Shown here: in pieces, positions 1 through 12,204 of the stretch | How the letters are laid out: each line of letters begins with the position of its first letter | Numbering within the stretch: position 1 is the stretch's first letter | Assembly (NCBI RefSeq): GCF_963924675.1 | Contig: NC_089236.1 | Coordinates: forward strand, 63,263,306-63,327,305 | DNA: 64,000 nucleotides | Source of the DNA: Phocoena phocoena | Lineage: Eukaryota; Chordata; Mammalia; Artiodactyla; Phocoenidae | Direction of reading: 5' to 3' | Position numbers and translations under genes: made by a program | The notes under the pieces: model-generated | Seen by the model: the letters and a program-made list of their open reading frames with translations, nothing else | Database searches by the model: none | Told to the model about the DNA's origin: nothing

Positions 1-459
1 ACTTCGTCGTTAGACGTGTTCTTCATGATACCTACTATGTAGTCACACACTTCGACTACGTACTCTCACTGGGGGCTGTTTTCGCCATTATAGGGGGTTT
101 TGTACACTGATTTCCACTATTCTCAGGATATACACTTAAGCAAAAATTCATACTTTATGATTATATTAGTGGGTGTCGACCTAACCTTCTTCCCACAACA
201 TTTCCTAGCCTTATCTGGCAGACCTCGACGATACTCCGACTACCCACGCGCCTACACAACATGGAATACTATTTCATCAATAGGTTCATTCATCTCATTA
301 ACAGCAGTCCTATTAATAGTCTTCATTATCTGGGAAGCATTCACGTCCAAACGAGAAGTATTAGCAGTAGACCTTACTACCACAAACCTCGAGTGACTAA
401 ACGGATGCCCTCCACCATATCACACATTTGAAGAACCGGCCTACGTTAATCTGAAGTGA
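1..459 (+). pseudogene. COX1 (nuclear pseudogene): NUMT: 3' part of mitochondrial cytochrome c oxidase subunit I
   Basis: This is a nuclear copy of the C-terminal third of mitochondrial COX1. In the right frames it reads the conserved segments [45 protein letters not shown] and FEEPAYVNLK before the TGA stop at 457-459. Two in-frame TGA codons (108-110 and 394-396) fall where the protein has tryptophan, so the source used the vertebrate mitochondrial code. In the nuclear code they are stops. One base is missing near 17-18, and a second frame disruption with loss of several bases lies around 138-153. The copy is therefore non-functional. It enters from the left edge of the window, so the insertion probably extends further. 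Identity as a NUMT is very secure; the age is not estimated. Confidence 0.96.
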
Positions 460-483
460 TCAAGAAAGGAAGGAATCGAACCC
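460..483 (-). pseudogene. NUMT: fragment of mitochondrial tRNA-Ser(UCN)
   Basis: Directly after the COX1 stop comes CAAGAAAGGAAGGAATCGAA. This is the light-strand tRNA-Ser(UCN) gene that follows COX1 in vertebrate mitochondria (the 3' acceptor and T-arm, read on the minus strand). The match stops around 483, where the sequence turns into unrelated nuclear DNA, which marks the right breakpoint of the mitochondrial insertion. Only about a third of the tRNA is present, so it cannot fold or function. Confidence 0.85.
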
Positions 484-1764
484 TTTTCCATCCCCTTGGG
501 GATGCATTCATTTGTATGAATATGTACTTTTCTTCTGGCAAATGATGATCAGGTTATAAAGTATAGAGTAACCTCAAGCACTTAATTTACAGGAATTCAC
601 TGATATGCTCCGCCAATGAAATTGAGAGAGAAAACAGTTTAACACGCGTGCTTATGTGTGTGTGTGCAGGAGAAGTACAGCGTTTTATGTGTACATCTGC
701 GTACTTGTGTTCATAGGTTTGGTTTTAGGTAGTTTCACTCATAATACAGGCAACTACCATATGTCCATTTTCATATTAGCCTTCAAATAAATGAAGATAA
801 GTTTGAAAGAAACTCCCATTAGTGAAACTTAAATTGGTGTTCACAGATGACAGCTGTCACCAAATGTGCATAAGGGTCCTCAAGAGGACAGTGCTCTTTA
901 ACCATGTGTCTTGGGCAGACTATACGTACACCTCACCCTCTGTGTCCATAGAGAGGCAGTGTATTCAAAGACGCTGGCCCAGCCTCACTCCAAGTTGTAG
1001 GCAGTGGTATGGAGAGGTTCATCAAAATAGCTCAGGTGACCCTCACTGCTGTTGTTTTCTCTACTTTAAACGTTATCACTTTTGATACATGAAAACGACC
1101 ACAACTTACCATTGTTTGTCACAAAAAAATATAGATGAAATATATAATATCTATTAAAAGAATGCATGTGCAAATGAGTATTGGATGACTGATATAACTG
1201 GATTTTCGGACATTTCTAGATCCTGCTAAGTGAGGATGGAATATAAAGTAATAAAAAACTAAAGCCTGATTAGACTTATGATGGCATATGGCAGGTCATC
1301 TTCATTATTTAAAGATTTTCATGTATGAAAATAAATGTGTTCCCCCAAATGGGCTTTAGATTAGAAATCCAAGTTAAAATGACTTAAATCCATAAAACAT
1401 GGTAATGCTTTAAAATATGTAAGCTATATTCAGGATCCTCCTTAGTCCCTTACTTTCTTTGTAATTCATGTGCTATACGCTTAAATATTTTTATAATGCC
1501 ACATAACGTCAGTTAAACTACAATCCCTCCTAAAGCTCCGCAAATAGGATGCAAAGCTAGGAAGGCAGTTAAGGGTGGTACTGATGGAAGTGACAATGTG
1601 TATATCAATAGGCTGGATGTATAGGAAGTGGTGTATCCAACAGCAGAGTGTCTGAAATGGAACTCTTAGAGGTTAGCAAATTATTGGAGATGGTGCTGTC
1701 AATGTGTTAGGCCAAGGTTTGCTATTGGGAAAATAATGTGACGGAGGTGGCTTGTATTTGCTTC
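484..1764. other. Unassigned low-copy AT-rich DNA
   Basis: No repeat family or exon was recognised. A short 7-base-arm hairpin (489-504) abuts the NUMT junction. A small GT-rich tract lies near 655-665. An open frame at 822-1085 (87 codons) has no motif, signal peptide or convincing codon pattern and is taken as chance. Confidence 0.5.
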
Positions 1765-2062
1765 CATGCTTGTGTTCAGGGCATTCCTTCTGGTTCATTT
1801 TTCCTTTTTCTTTTCTACCTGCTGATTTCTTATCCTTTAAGACACAGCTGAAGTATTACTTCCTCTTTCCCTAACGCCAACACAGATTCTCTTCACCACC
1901 TCATTGCCATCATAGCTGTTCTCCAGACACCTACCATAAACACTCACAGTGGGTTATATGTGTTTGTGTCCATCTCTCCTGAGGAAGAGTGAGTAACTTT
2001 ATAACACAATGGATTTCATGTCTGAGAGCTCTGTAAGTATTTGATGTTGTGCTTGGATTCTA
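1765..2062 (+). repeat. LINE-2 (L2) fragment
   Basis: The stretch around 1825-1875 (TTATCCTTTAAGACACAGCT, then a CTTCCTCTTTCCC block) matches the L2 3' region, which typically reads ATCCTTCAAGACCCAGCTC followed by a pyrimidine-rich segment. The rest is strongly diverged. The family is ancient and mammal-wide; this copy is immobile. Boundaries are approximate. Confidence 0.6.
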
Positions 2063-2073
2063 GTGTATAAGGC

Positions 2074-2249
2074 TTTTTTTTTTTTTTTTTTGGCCTTTCC
2101 TGTTGCAGAGCACAGGCTCTGGACATGCAGGCTCAGCAGCTATGGCTCACGGGTCTAGCCACTCTGTGGCATCTTCTCGGACCGGGGCACGAACCCGTGT
2201 CCCTGCATCGGCAGGCGGACTCTCAACCACTGCGCCCCCACGGAAGCCC
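2074..2249 (-). mobile_element. CHR-type tRNA-derived SINE, 3'-shortened
   Basis: On the minus strand the element starts with a diverged GGGCTTCC-like head (GGGCTTCCGTGGGGGCGCAG), then TGGTTGAGAGTCCGCCTGCC and a box-B-like GGTTCGTGCCCCGG, and ends in an A-run (seen as 18 T at 2074-2091). The segment normally lying just before the A-tail (ACAGTGAGAGGCCCGCG) is missing. Imperfect target duplications flank it: AGTGTATAAGGC at 2062-2073 and AGTATAAGAC at 2250-2259. The family is cetartiodactyl, and its density here points to a cetacean genome. Confidence 0.92.
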
Positions 2250-2259
2250 AGTATAAGAC

Positions 2260-3836
2260 ATTTTTAAAGTAGAGAATATAACATACATATAGATGTATTA
2301 TTGTAGATATATTTAGATGTTATTGATTAGCTGAATTCATTAGATTACGTATAAATTCAAATGGAATTAGGATGCTTATAACTTAAGCAGATCGAGTTCA
2401 TGGATATTTAATATAAATTAAATACTTTTCTTGTAACTTGGAATATATTCCATCAATGACCAATGTAGTTAAAATTTAAAGATATATTATTGTAATAATA
2501 TCAGTGACCATGCACATGTAAATGGCAATTATGAAATCCAGGAAAAATATAAGCATGATTGGGAACTTTAAATTCTTCATTTATAAAACCGAACCAATTA
2601 TCATGTTTATTTTTCCAACAAGCAAATAATGCCAGTAGTTCCAATTTATGTATTTATACATGCTTGATTCATCAAAGAAAATAATTGGAAAAAAAGGAGC
2701 AGAATAGAGCTGGAGTTGAATATTTGTGCTTTGTCTTTTGCCATCAATTTTAAAAGCAGTCACAGTGACATCTTCCTCCATTTTTTCCCAGTGAAATGGT
2801 ATAATAATTTTTATAAGTCTAAAGGAAATACCATGTAAAGTAGAAATTTAGAAATACACTGAATTCTTCATCAACTAGGATTAGGTTAATCTGTATCCAA
2901 AAGAAACCCCCAAATAACAGAAGGTTAAAGAAGACTGAAATTTCTCTCTCACATAAAACAAGTGGAAGGTAAACAACAGAGTTGTTAGGGTGTCTCCTGG
3001 TTATGAGGGACCACAATTCTTCAATTTTTCTGTTCCACTGTTCTTAGTATATGACTAAATGTGCAGGTTCCAAGATCCCCACAGGAACTCCTACAGGATA
3101 ATACCACGTCCACATTCCACACAGTGGGAAGGTGAATAAAAGGTCTCCTTCCAACACAGTAAGTTTTCTTTAAACAGCCTTTGACCTCTCATGCTTCTAC
3201 TTAAATCTAACTGGCCCGAAAACTCACATGGCCAAACTCAGCTGTATAAAGAGTTGGTCAGTATAACCTCAGATAAGATCAACTTTGCATTACCAAGTAA
3301 TAAAAGTTCATGGATGGCAAGTAGAAGTCTGTACCACTGAGTCCTATTATAGATAACTACCTCCTTTTCCATGGGAGAACTTAATTAGACCAAGTTTGCA
3401 GGAATAAAAATTGCTTATCATGACAGACCATAAGTAAAAGATAATTCTGAACCCTCAAAATGATGATATAATATGGGCAGTACTATAATCAACTAATTAA
3501 ACTTAGCAAAGAAGAGCAGTAGGGAAAAAAACATAAGCAAAGTCAGAAGAAGCTGTAAATAATTATATCTAATTTATAAACCTTTGTGTATATACGATTA
3601 GAAGTTCATTTAATCACTGTATTATACAAATCAAAGTTTTAAAATCAACTGATATTTAAGAAACTAAAAAGTGTATAAGAGGAATACTTTAAGGAAGTAG
3701 AAATAGTCTAGAAAAGAGAATATCAAAAGGTATAACATAGCTGCATTTACTTTAAGAGCTTTCTTTTGGAATAGGACTTGAATTGTCCTATATGACGCAA
3801 GGTGTAGAATGAGAACCATTGGGTAGAACTTATGTT
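2260..3836. other. Unassigned AT-rich DNA
   Basis: No coding signal. Bases about 2870-3160 (CCAAAAGAAACCCCCAAATA through to TCTCCTTCCAAC) look like a decayed interspersed repeat because of their higher GC and the CTCTCACATAA-type phrase, but I could not name a family. The short minus-strand open frames at 2581-2781 and 2819-3016 have no recognisable content. Confidence 0.45.
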
Positions 3837-3990
3837 CATTAATTCACTCACTCATTTGTTTACTTAATGAGAACCTACTATGTCTCAGGCAGTGTTTTGT
3901 GTACTGTAGTTATAACTGTGAATAAGTCAGACAAGTTCCCTGAACTCATAGAACTTGTATTCTAGGGAAGTAGACACCAAGCAAGTATAC
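3837..3990 (-). repeat. LINE-2 (L2) 3' end, reverse orientation
   Basis: The plus strand reads TTCATTAATTCACTCACTCA, then ACCTACTATGTCTCAGGCAG, then a block resembling GACAAGTTCCCTGAACTCAT. This is the reverse complement of the L2 3' end (CCTGGCACATAGTAGGTGCTC followed by TGAATGAATGA). The copy is old and diverged. Confidence 0.75.
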
Positions 3991-4189
3991 ACACAAATTT
4001 CTGATGCTCCAGTGAAGAAAATGAGGTAGGCTTCTGGAAAACAGCACCTCAAGCATAGGTGAGCTACTAATACAGAGCAAACAGTCTTCCAAGATACCAG
4101 GACTCAGACTGAATCAGAATCTCTAAAGCATGCCCAGCCTTCCCACTTACCTGCATGTCTTTCTACACCCTAGTCCCCATCGCCATCAT

Positions 4190-4887
4190 CTGTCACAGGG
4201 CTGTGGCAGTACTCAAGATGATCTTTTTTAAAAAACAATAAAGAGATTGTGTCCCTTTCCTCCTTAAAATGTTCTAGTGATTCCATTTTGGGATTAGAGT
4301 AGACTCCAAATGGTTTAGCAAGGCCTATGAGGCTGTTTGTAATGGGTTTCTGCAAAACTTTCTTTCTCATACTGAATTCCATGTTCTTCTCTTTTCTTGG
4401 GCTATATGAATCTTCTTTCTGTATCTAGAATATTTCAAGTTCTTTCTTTCTTCAGGACATTTGCATTTTCTGTTTCCTCAGCCTGGAATGCTTTGTTCCT
4501 AATATTTTCATAGTCCTTAAAGGAATGAGGTTCAAACCCCTGGAAATTTGAAGTAAAGGCAGGAAGAGATACTGGGATTATTGGATGCACTGAGAGGTAG
4601 TGTTTTCAGAGATCTTTTCTAGTCCACATCTTCAGGAACTCATATTGACCATTTTAGACTAAGTTGTCATGTAGTCACTCTGTTACACTATCACTTTTTA
4701 ATAGCACACATCAGTAACTGAAATTATCTAATATCTTCATATCTTCATCTACTAATGTTTGTTTCCCTCCTCCATTAGAATATAAATCTCTTAAGGGAAA
4801 ATAACTGACATGGAAACAACAATTTGCTTATTTCCTAGAATATTGCTTGCACATGGTAGGCACTCAAGAAATATATTTGAATGAGTG
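4190..4887 (+). repeat. LINE-2 (L2) 3' region, about 0.7 kb
   Basis: Successive blocks follow L2 order: a TTTAGCAAGGCCTATGAGGC segment at 4315-4334, GACATTTGCATTTTCTGTTT near 4457, CCTGGAATGCTTTGTTCCT at 4482-4500, CTCCATTAGAATATAAATCT at 4770-4789, and the 3' terminus TGGTAGGCACTCAAGAAATA ending in TGAATGAGTGA at 4879-4889. The segment 4540-4680 is diverged and may contain an indel. The copy is non-functional. Confidence 0.8.
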
Positions 4888-5049
4888 ACTTTTCTTCTAG
4901 GTTTTCAGAATATAACTTAAAAATATTTGGGTACTAGATAAAATAAGGTGTATTTCTTCTATCTTTTAAAACAATAGCTTGGACTTTGGAAATTTTACTT
5001 TGTTTATATCTAACAAGATATAAAGATTATTTTCTTACTATGTTTACAA

Positions 5050-5185
5050 TTTGACTTGTCTCTCCTTAACGGAATGCAAGACTGCTGTGACAGGAAATTT
5101 AATCTGTTTGGGTTACTCATGTCTCCAGGGTCTGGAACAGTGCAGTCACATGAAAGTTGATCAACTATTGAATGAATAAATTATT
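5050..5185 (+). repeat. LINE-2 (L2) 3' terminus
   Basis: Contains CTCCAGGGTCTGGAACAGTG followed by a diverged 3' terminus and TTGAATGAATAAATTATT, the expected L2 tail. Short and old. Confidence 0.6.
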
Positions 5186-5864
5186 CTGTGAATATGCACA
5201 TTTATGAATGTGAATTTATATAATAGAGTCCAAAATTGGGAGAAAGACCCATAATATATCCTAAGAATTTTTTTTTTTTTTTTGCATACTTAAGATCAGG
5301 CTCTGTCCTCCATCAAGAGTGTAACCTCTTTCTGTGAGGTTTCTTTGTCTCATTGATATAATCTAAGACTTCTTGGTACCACTCTCTGGTGAAAATCGTT
5401 TTGCAATAAGAACCGATGATTCTACTCTGAAAATGGTTCAGTTATGTAGTGAGTAATTGCTTTATCAAAAGAAAGCCTGTGAATCATTGTTGATGGCCTT
5501 ATGATGTCTGGGCAGAAGTTGCCATGTTTGCTTCACACCTACCTTTCACTACTCACCAATTAGGTGGTAAATACCATTTGCATTTTGATTTCCTGGATAG
5601 CATCATTTCTTCTCTTTCGGAATATCCAGTGGTGCGCAGGAGCTGGCTCTTACGAATTCACAGGAGCCAGCTATGCACACTTCTTCCCAAGTTTGCATTC
5701 AGTGACCTCAGGTCGGTAGCCTGAAATTAACCACGAAATCTTCCAATGCTACAAATCAAAGCTTTTTTGGTCTCATTTACCAGCCCACCACTGTATGTCT
5801 GAGTAGATTCTGTGCTTCATGGCAGCTGCTTTTACTGTTCCTCTGGACCATTCTTGGAGGGTAG
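5186..5864. other. Unassigned DNA with a short hairpin
   Basis: A T-run lies near 5269-5283. At 5641-5672 a 9-base stem (AGCTGGCTC / GAGCCAGCT) encloses a 14-base loop. The open frame at 5524-5724 overlaps it but shows no domain. No repeat family was recognised. Confidence 0.4.
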
Positions 5865-6050
5865 CATGGAGCCTGGAAAAGACTGTGGACTTTAGGATCC
5901 TATCCTACTGCCTTTCTCCCTACATGACCATGGGAACAGGCTAGCTTCTCTAGACCACATTTATAAAACGCATTTTTGTACAGAGAATGGAAGGAAGTAA
6001 TATATACGATATCCTAGCACAGTGCCTGGCACATAAAAGACCCTGAAAGA
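5865..6050 (+). repeat. MIR SINE
   Basis: Reads in MIR order: a GGAGCCTGG.. ACTGTGGACTTTAGGATCC start, a CATGACCATGGGAACAGGCT segment (CTGTGTGACCTTGGGCAAG in an intact MIR), an ATTTATAAAACGC segment, then ATCCTAGCACAGTGCCTGGC. Ancient tRNA-derived element, immobile. Confidence 0.7.
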
Positions 6051-9000
6051 CAATATCTGTTTCCTTTTAAATAGCGTGGTACTGGGAGGGGCAGAATAAA
6101 GCCAGACTTTGATGAAGCTCCTCTGTAAGAGTACAGCAAACTGTGCTTAAACTACAGCTTCTTAAGTGAGCACTCATAGCCCCAATTAGGTATTTATTCT
6201 GGCTCATCTTAAATCCTGTGTGATCCAAAGGAACCTGGTTCCCAACTATAGCACAGTATTATCCAATAATGCAGAGCAAGGGTAAATGTAGTTAGAGGCA
6301 AGGAACATCAAACATCCTAATGTAATTATCTCAAACTGGGTTTATGCAGTCGAAAGGTAAAATAATCTCTCCAGTGTGGTTACCTTCATTGGTGTTAAGT
6401 CTTATCCGAAGAGAGAGAATATCTGAGAATGGGTGGAATTTTAGTAACTTGAAACATTAGCCAACCATTGATTTGAGGTAGCATTCAAGTCTGGGAAAGT
6501 ATTAATGATATGGCTGGACTCTCTGACAGTATGGTTTGTAGTTTTTTTTTTTTTTTGAGGAGAATAGAAAAGGAGTAAGACCTGTGCTTTTGAAGATGAT
6601 AATTTTATTTGTAAAGCAAGGAGATTGATATTTGAATACAGTATAGCTATTGCTAGTTAATTGAAGGTAATTACATTATAAAAATGCAAATATGTGTGAG
6701 AAAGAAGGTCCCTGTGTGTTGCAATGAGATTTTTATTACGTGTCTATCAAAGTACTAAAAATGGATTTCACAGCATTAATATAAAACCAGAAGAAACATT
6801 TAGTCTTATTTCTGCTTTTTTACTTTTGATGCTGCAAAATGATAGGTCTGTTTTAGGTGTTAGAATGTAATGGGAAATTACATATATAGGCAAGTATTTA
6901 TACATATAGACCTATATGTGTGGGTGTGTGTGTATATTTCCACTAAGATAAATATTACTGCTCTATAAAGTTCTGGATTATACTTCCTCTGCTAGAGGTT
7001 AGCATAAAGTTATACAATGCACCTAAGATGCTATTACAAGATAGAAAGTAGGGTTTGGTAATGTAGTTAATAGCAATGATCAAAAATTTTAAAGAAACAT
7101 TGCTGCTAATACACTACTGAGTTGATATTCCTAAAAAAAATACAAATGCCATCTTCTTTGAGCCTAATTCTTTGAGTCAAGTTTCAATGCCCTTGTAAGA
7201 GCTGCAAACACAAGTAAGACACATTCCATTAGCTGAAGGTTCTGAAATATATGATGGGCATACAAAATATGCACGTGGAAGCTAAAATAGAAACATGACG
7301 TGATAAAGAGAAGGGGGGCCGGTGTGGAAATGCTGTGGATGTTCAGAGAGCAAAGTGATTTCCTTTTGGCAGAAGAAATCCACAGTGATACTTTATTTGA
7401 GCCTTTTAAGATGGGAGTATTTGATCAGTTTCTAAGACAGGAAGATTTTCCCAGTATAGGAGAAAATGTGAGTAAAGCAAATGAATAGAGGAAATCAGGT
7501 ACAATTGTATTCATCTACTTGGACTGAAATGAAGGGAGTAGCAAGGAGAATAATGAAAGATAAGTCTTGAGGGGTGGTTATAGTTTAGACTGTTGGAAAC
7601 TGGAAATGATTAGTGGCGATTAAAAAGTCACTAAAGGGTTTGGAACTTGGAAAAAACATGAGAGCTCTAAGAAAGGCTTTTTTTATTGCAGATACACTGG
7701 GATGAGTTAGGATTGTGGGAAACCTATTTAGGGCTCTATGGCTGGAAATAATGGGACATAAAAAAAGAAAGAAGAGGCCTTAGAGAGAATTTATTTCCTA
7801 ACAGTCATTCAGGTAAGAAAGAAGTTACCTGTATTTAGTGGAGACCGAAGGCACTGAAGCTAAGATAGCATTCTGGATGACCAATGCATCACGTTGCAAA
7901 GCAAATTTCTTCATGTGTGCAGTACAAGTAATGCAGAAGTTGTGAGATTAAATGAAAGGATGTACATGAAATAGACTTGTTAATTATACTGCTCTAAGAA
8001 AATGAATAACATTGTTATTAGTTTTATTAAATTTCATAACATCGCTAGAAAAATGTTCATATTAACAGAATTGCAAAAATCAAGATTTGGGGGAAATTAA
8101 TGAGTTTACTTTTAGAAAGATCAAAATGAAGATATTGTACCATTTAGGGTCCCAACAGGAGAAAAATTAGGATAGTGAAAGTAGGGTTTACAAAATGGTT
8201 AATTATAATGCTGTCAACAGGGTATAAGGGAACTTCAAAAGATACTGTACTATAAGAACCCAGAACAAGTAGCAGCCCAACTGATTCTACCCGAGGCTGA
8301 ATGGATGAAGAGAGGAAGAGATAGAAAGAGTTCTGCATTGCTCAATGGTCTTACAAGTAGTCAAGGGCCTCAGACAGACCAATGCAACCTCACAGGGAAA
8401 GAACCAGAATGCACAATTAGATGACTCTCTTCTCCTTTCCTTTGGTATCCAACTGGGATTCCGCATTGACGAATCTAACTGGAAGCCAAAGAAGCATGAG
8501 AACCAATGAAGGTAAATCCATACATGTCAGCGTCTTGGGACAGGCAGCAGGATGGAGAATAAACCCGCACAAAGGGAGGTACTCAGCACAGATGCCAATA
8601 GGGAGATCTAATAGATAGAGATATGAGACCTTAGGCAGAATATTTGACTTAGTAAGTGTTAATAGTACTGACAATTGAATAATCAGACTCTATTCTTTAG
8701 TTAATACCCCAGGCTTACTCAAAAAATAATGGAAGCTTCTTTGAAAAACCTTGTGGGTAATGACAGGTATTCTGCGTTTAATGAAGTTTGTGTAGGTTCA
8801 CATAAAGTAATTTTGGAACTAGTTCCTCACTCTTATTCATCTGTCCAGAAAGGGAAATAACTTGTGTGGACAAAGGGGAATGGACTGATTTTTATATTTT
8901 ATCCTCTGGGGTACCTCCTACTGAAAAGAACATATTGGTAAAACAGCCGTGAAAGCAGACCAAAAAAACCTCTGTACTTCATTAGAATGGGGCATAAAAG

Positions 9001-9784
9001 AGCTAAGCATACTTTCTGTCTGAACATCAAAAGAAAGAGTTGCGATTCTTCTTAATTGAAACAACCGTGGCTTCTAAATCAGTGAACTTGCACGGAAGAA
9101 CACCTAACCTAAAAATGTGTAAATTCCTTCAGGTTCTAGGTGGGGATAAATGTGTCTTCTGCAGATTTATACATCTGGACATATAAGCTTAAAAAATACG
9201 TTATTTTAATGCTGAATATCCTTCAGGACTCAAAAATACAAACAATTTTAATAAGGATATGTGAAATTAAAAGATCATGGTATTCAGGCCCCATCTAAAG
9301 GAGCAAAAAACAGTTGCTTGGGAAGATCTTTTCTTTTTGCAATCGCTGCTAGTCTGGATTTCTCCATTAGATCTCTTAGTAGATTTTGGAATATTAGCAT
9401 AGAGATATATTTCAACAGTAACACAGCTGGGTCCCTTGGCTTGAGGCATTTGGAACTGTCACAATATTTGGTTTCCATCAATATTGTCATTTTCCTTCTC
9501 CATTTATTACCTCTTTATGTTGTCTCTAGTTCTATTCCAAGGATTTCTCACAACCTTGCTAACCTCAAACAGGAGTACACAATATTTTAAGAAGCAATTC
9601 TATATAATCTTCTGGCCTACCCTTATGGGGTCCCTTCAAAATCATCTTGGTTGAGAATCAATAGGACTTAATATTCTGAATCAATGATTCTCTAAAGCAG
9701 GTCAAGCAACACTGATGAAATGAATGTATATTTTACTTTTTTAATATGCCGTAATTTCCTTACCTATAATTTTTATGTATTCTT
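6051..9784. other. Unassigned AT-rich DNA, about 3.7 kb
   Basis: Poly(T) at 6541-6556; a TG/TA-rich stretch near 6890-6935. The part around 7480-7660 (GGAGTAGCAAGGAGAATAAT, TCACTAAAGGGTTTGGAACT) has a purine-rich style like reversed L2, but this is too weak to annotate. No exon-like open frame: the longest, 9261-9590 (109 codons), lacks motifs and overlaps antisense frames of similar length. Confidence 0.4.
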
Positions 9785-9925
9785 GAAAAAGGCTTAATTT
9801 ATTTGTAGAACTTGTTGGCTTGAAATGTAGATAGACGAATATATAGCCACTTTTGTGATATAGCTCCTGACACACGGTAGTCATTCAAAGACGGTATATT
9901 CTACTGAATGTCATATGTCCGTACA
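9785..9925 (+). repeat. LINE-2 (L2) 3' terminus
   Basis: The phrase AGCTCCTGACACACGGTAGT (9864-9883), followed by CATTCAAAGACGGTATATTC and CTACTGAATGT, matches the L2 3' end (CCTGGCACACAGTAGGTGCTCAATAAATATT then TGAATG). Diverged. Confidence 0.55.
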
Positions 9926-12204
9926 CGTGTCTAATTCATTGCAAATATCACATTATTATCTTGAATGTTCATAAGGTCTCTGTCAGCTAGACATAATTTT
10001 ATATAACAGAAAAGAAGAAAATGAAAACTAGGTTAACTTACATAGCCAAATACCCCAATGATTCCAGAACTTTTAAATTCAGCATATTGTCAGGAGTTAT
10101 CTAGAGGTCTCAATATTTGAGAGAGAGTCTGTGACACTTTCTGTAGCTCTGGATGAATTTTAGTTCCATCATTTACTTTACAACATTTTTCTCATCTCTT
10201 AGTCATGATTTTCAAGCTACTGTTTAACTCTGCACTTTCCGAGTGTAACATGTACCTAACTTTAATCCATTGTTCATTGAAAAGAAGAGATTTACTATTA
10301 AAACAGTTACCTCGCTCATTATGAATTCCTGCCAGTTAAAATCAGTCCTCTAATTGATAGTTCCTGGGGCAAAATTATTCTATTACCTTCTGTTAAAAAA
10401 CATATCTCTGCATTATTTCCCCTCATCATGTAAAAAACATAGAATTAAATTTGCTTTATTTGATCTTCTATACTACTAAATTTTCATTAAAAAATTATAT
10501 TAGAAAACAGTTGCTGAATATCCTTGAAAAAGTGAAAACGAACAGCAGTAAACTTGCTCAGCTGGGACTAGATATTTCACTTTAGGTAAGTCCTTGAAAA
10601 GATTCAAAACAAAGCCAAAAAGAATTATTTGAAGTAGAAAAAATCCGCTAGGGAATATCTGGTAATAGTTTTGAGTTGTGGAGTGCATGAGCTAAATGAA
10701 CTTGCCTTTTAATATTTAAGTAATTACCCAGAAGTAAGAAGAGGTTTTATTTAAAAGGTGTAATAAAACTAAAGGTAATCTGTTAGGGGGTTTATGTCAC
10801 CAATTTATCATAAAATTGCCTTACTAAGTCATGAGTCGCTTATCAAATCTTTGTTAAAATATAGAAGAAATTACAGATCTGAAAAGGAAACAATAATGGG
10901 AAATAAATCACTTTCTGATAACTAAATGCCTAGGCTTCTTTTCATTGAAACTTTTTGGTAAGATACAATTTCACTTATTTATAGGGAGATTCCAGGGCAA
11001 CCAATAAAGAATAGGGCTGTGTCCCTTAAGAGTTCAAGAACAATGCTAATTCTAGTGTTTTAGGTCGAATCTACCAGGCACTTTCTAACCTGTGCAGAAA
11101 TGCATCCTAAAACATCCTCAGTGGACTTGGATATGTTACAACTACAATACCTTCTATAATTACTATTATTTGGGAGTAGCCTTTGAGACTTAACAACATG
11201 GGATTCCAATGATTAAAGTTGTTAAAGTATGTATAGTTGTTTTCCAATCAGTGCCTTGATATCAATGAAGAAAGAATCTGAAGGCTTTTTCAGTAATAAC
11301 TTGGGAAAAGGTAAGACATATTTAGGATTTATTTTCATAATAACAGCTCCAAATATATTGGATTGGGAAGTAAATTGAATCCAGAATGTTAATTCTATCT
11401 TAAACCATATTAATGATGACTGGTAGACTCCTAAAACTTCATACTAAACAGACACACATGAAATCAACTCTGATGCCCTGGTGAGTAACACTGAAATTCT
11501 ATTTTTTGCCAGTGAATTTGGTGAAGATTGAAGAGCTCTGTGAGGTAGAGTGAGGCTTGCATTTTCATATACCACTCAAGGGGGTATACATTTACAATCC
11601 TGTTTAAGATAATTTTCACAGTATGTGCCCAGCAATGGTGTTTACAGAATTACAACTTGGATATATAGGACATGTGACAGTTCTATCTAAATCTGAATTC
11701 AGTTTTTTCCAAGCTCCCATTTCTGCTGTTGGTAGGAACCATTTATAATTGTCACTTCAAGTTCCCTCATTTACTTCAGGTTTATAAGTTGTTCTCTTTA
11801 GAGTAAACATTTAATCACAATCAGTTTTCTTCTCCCCTGCCCTTTCCTTCATATCTGGGTGGCCTCTAAATGCAAGTAGAAGTTTCATGTAATACTTTGA
11901 ACAAACCAGATGAAAGGAATATATGAGGCTTAATTTTTGCCTCCACTGTCCATTTAACATGTATTTTTTGGAGGAAGTTTCTCCCCTACCCCCAGTTGAA
12001 AGCTCCAAGAGTATTATTTTCTTCTTGTTGGAGGATAATAAAACTCCTCAGTGAAGTTAAGTGGAAAACAGACTCAGTCCAGTGCTTAGAGTAGTCTGCC
12101 CTGTTTTTTTCCCTTCTTCTTTGCCTAATACTTGGACTCAAGTTTCTCATCTTACTAACAATTGGTACCTGGTATGAGATTGGAACAAGAAAGACAATTT
12201 GAAA
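9926..12204. other. Unassigned AT-rich DNA, about 2.3 kb
   Basis: No repeat family or coding evidence was recognised. Only short open frames (62-65 codons) with no domain content. Confidence 0.4.

Noticed and set aside
100..396. 98-codon open frame with strong similarity to cytochrome oxidase subunit I as a gene
   Set aside because: It starts at a TTG, ends at a TGA that encodes tryptophan in mitochondria, and is flanked by frameshifts. It is part of a NUMT, not a nuclear gene.
2074..2249. tRNA gene suggested by box-A/box-B-like sequence in the SINE heads
   Set aside because: The tRNA-like heads lack a full cloverleaf and continue into a SINE body with an A-tail and target duplication; they are retrotransposon promoters.
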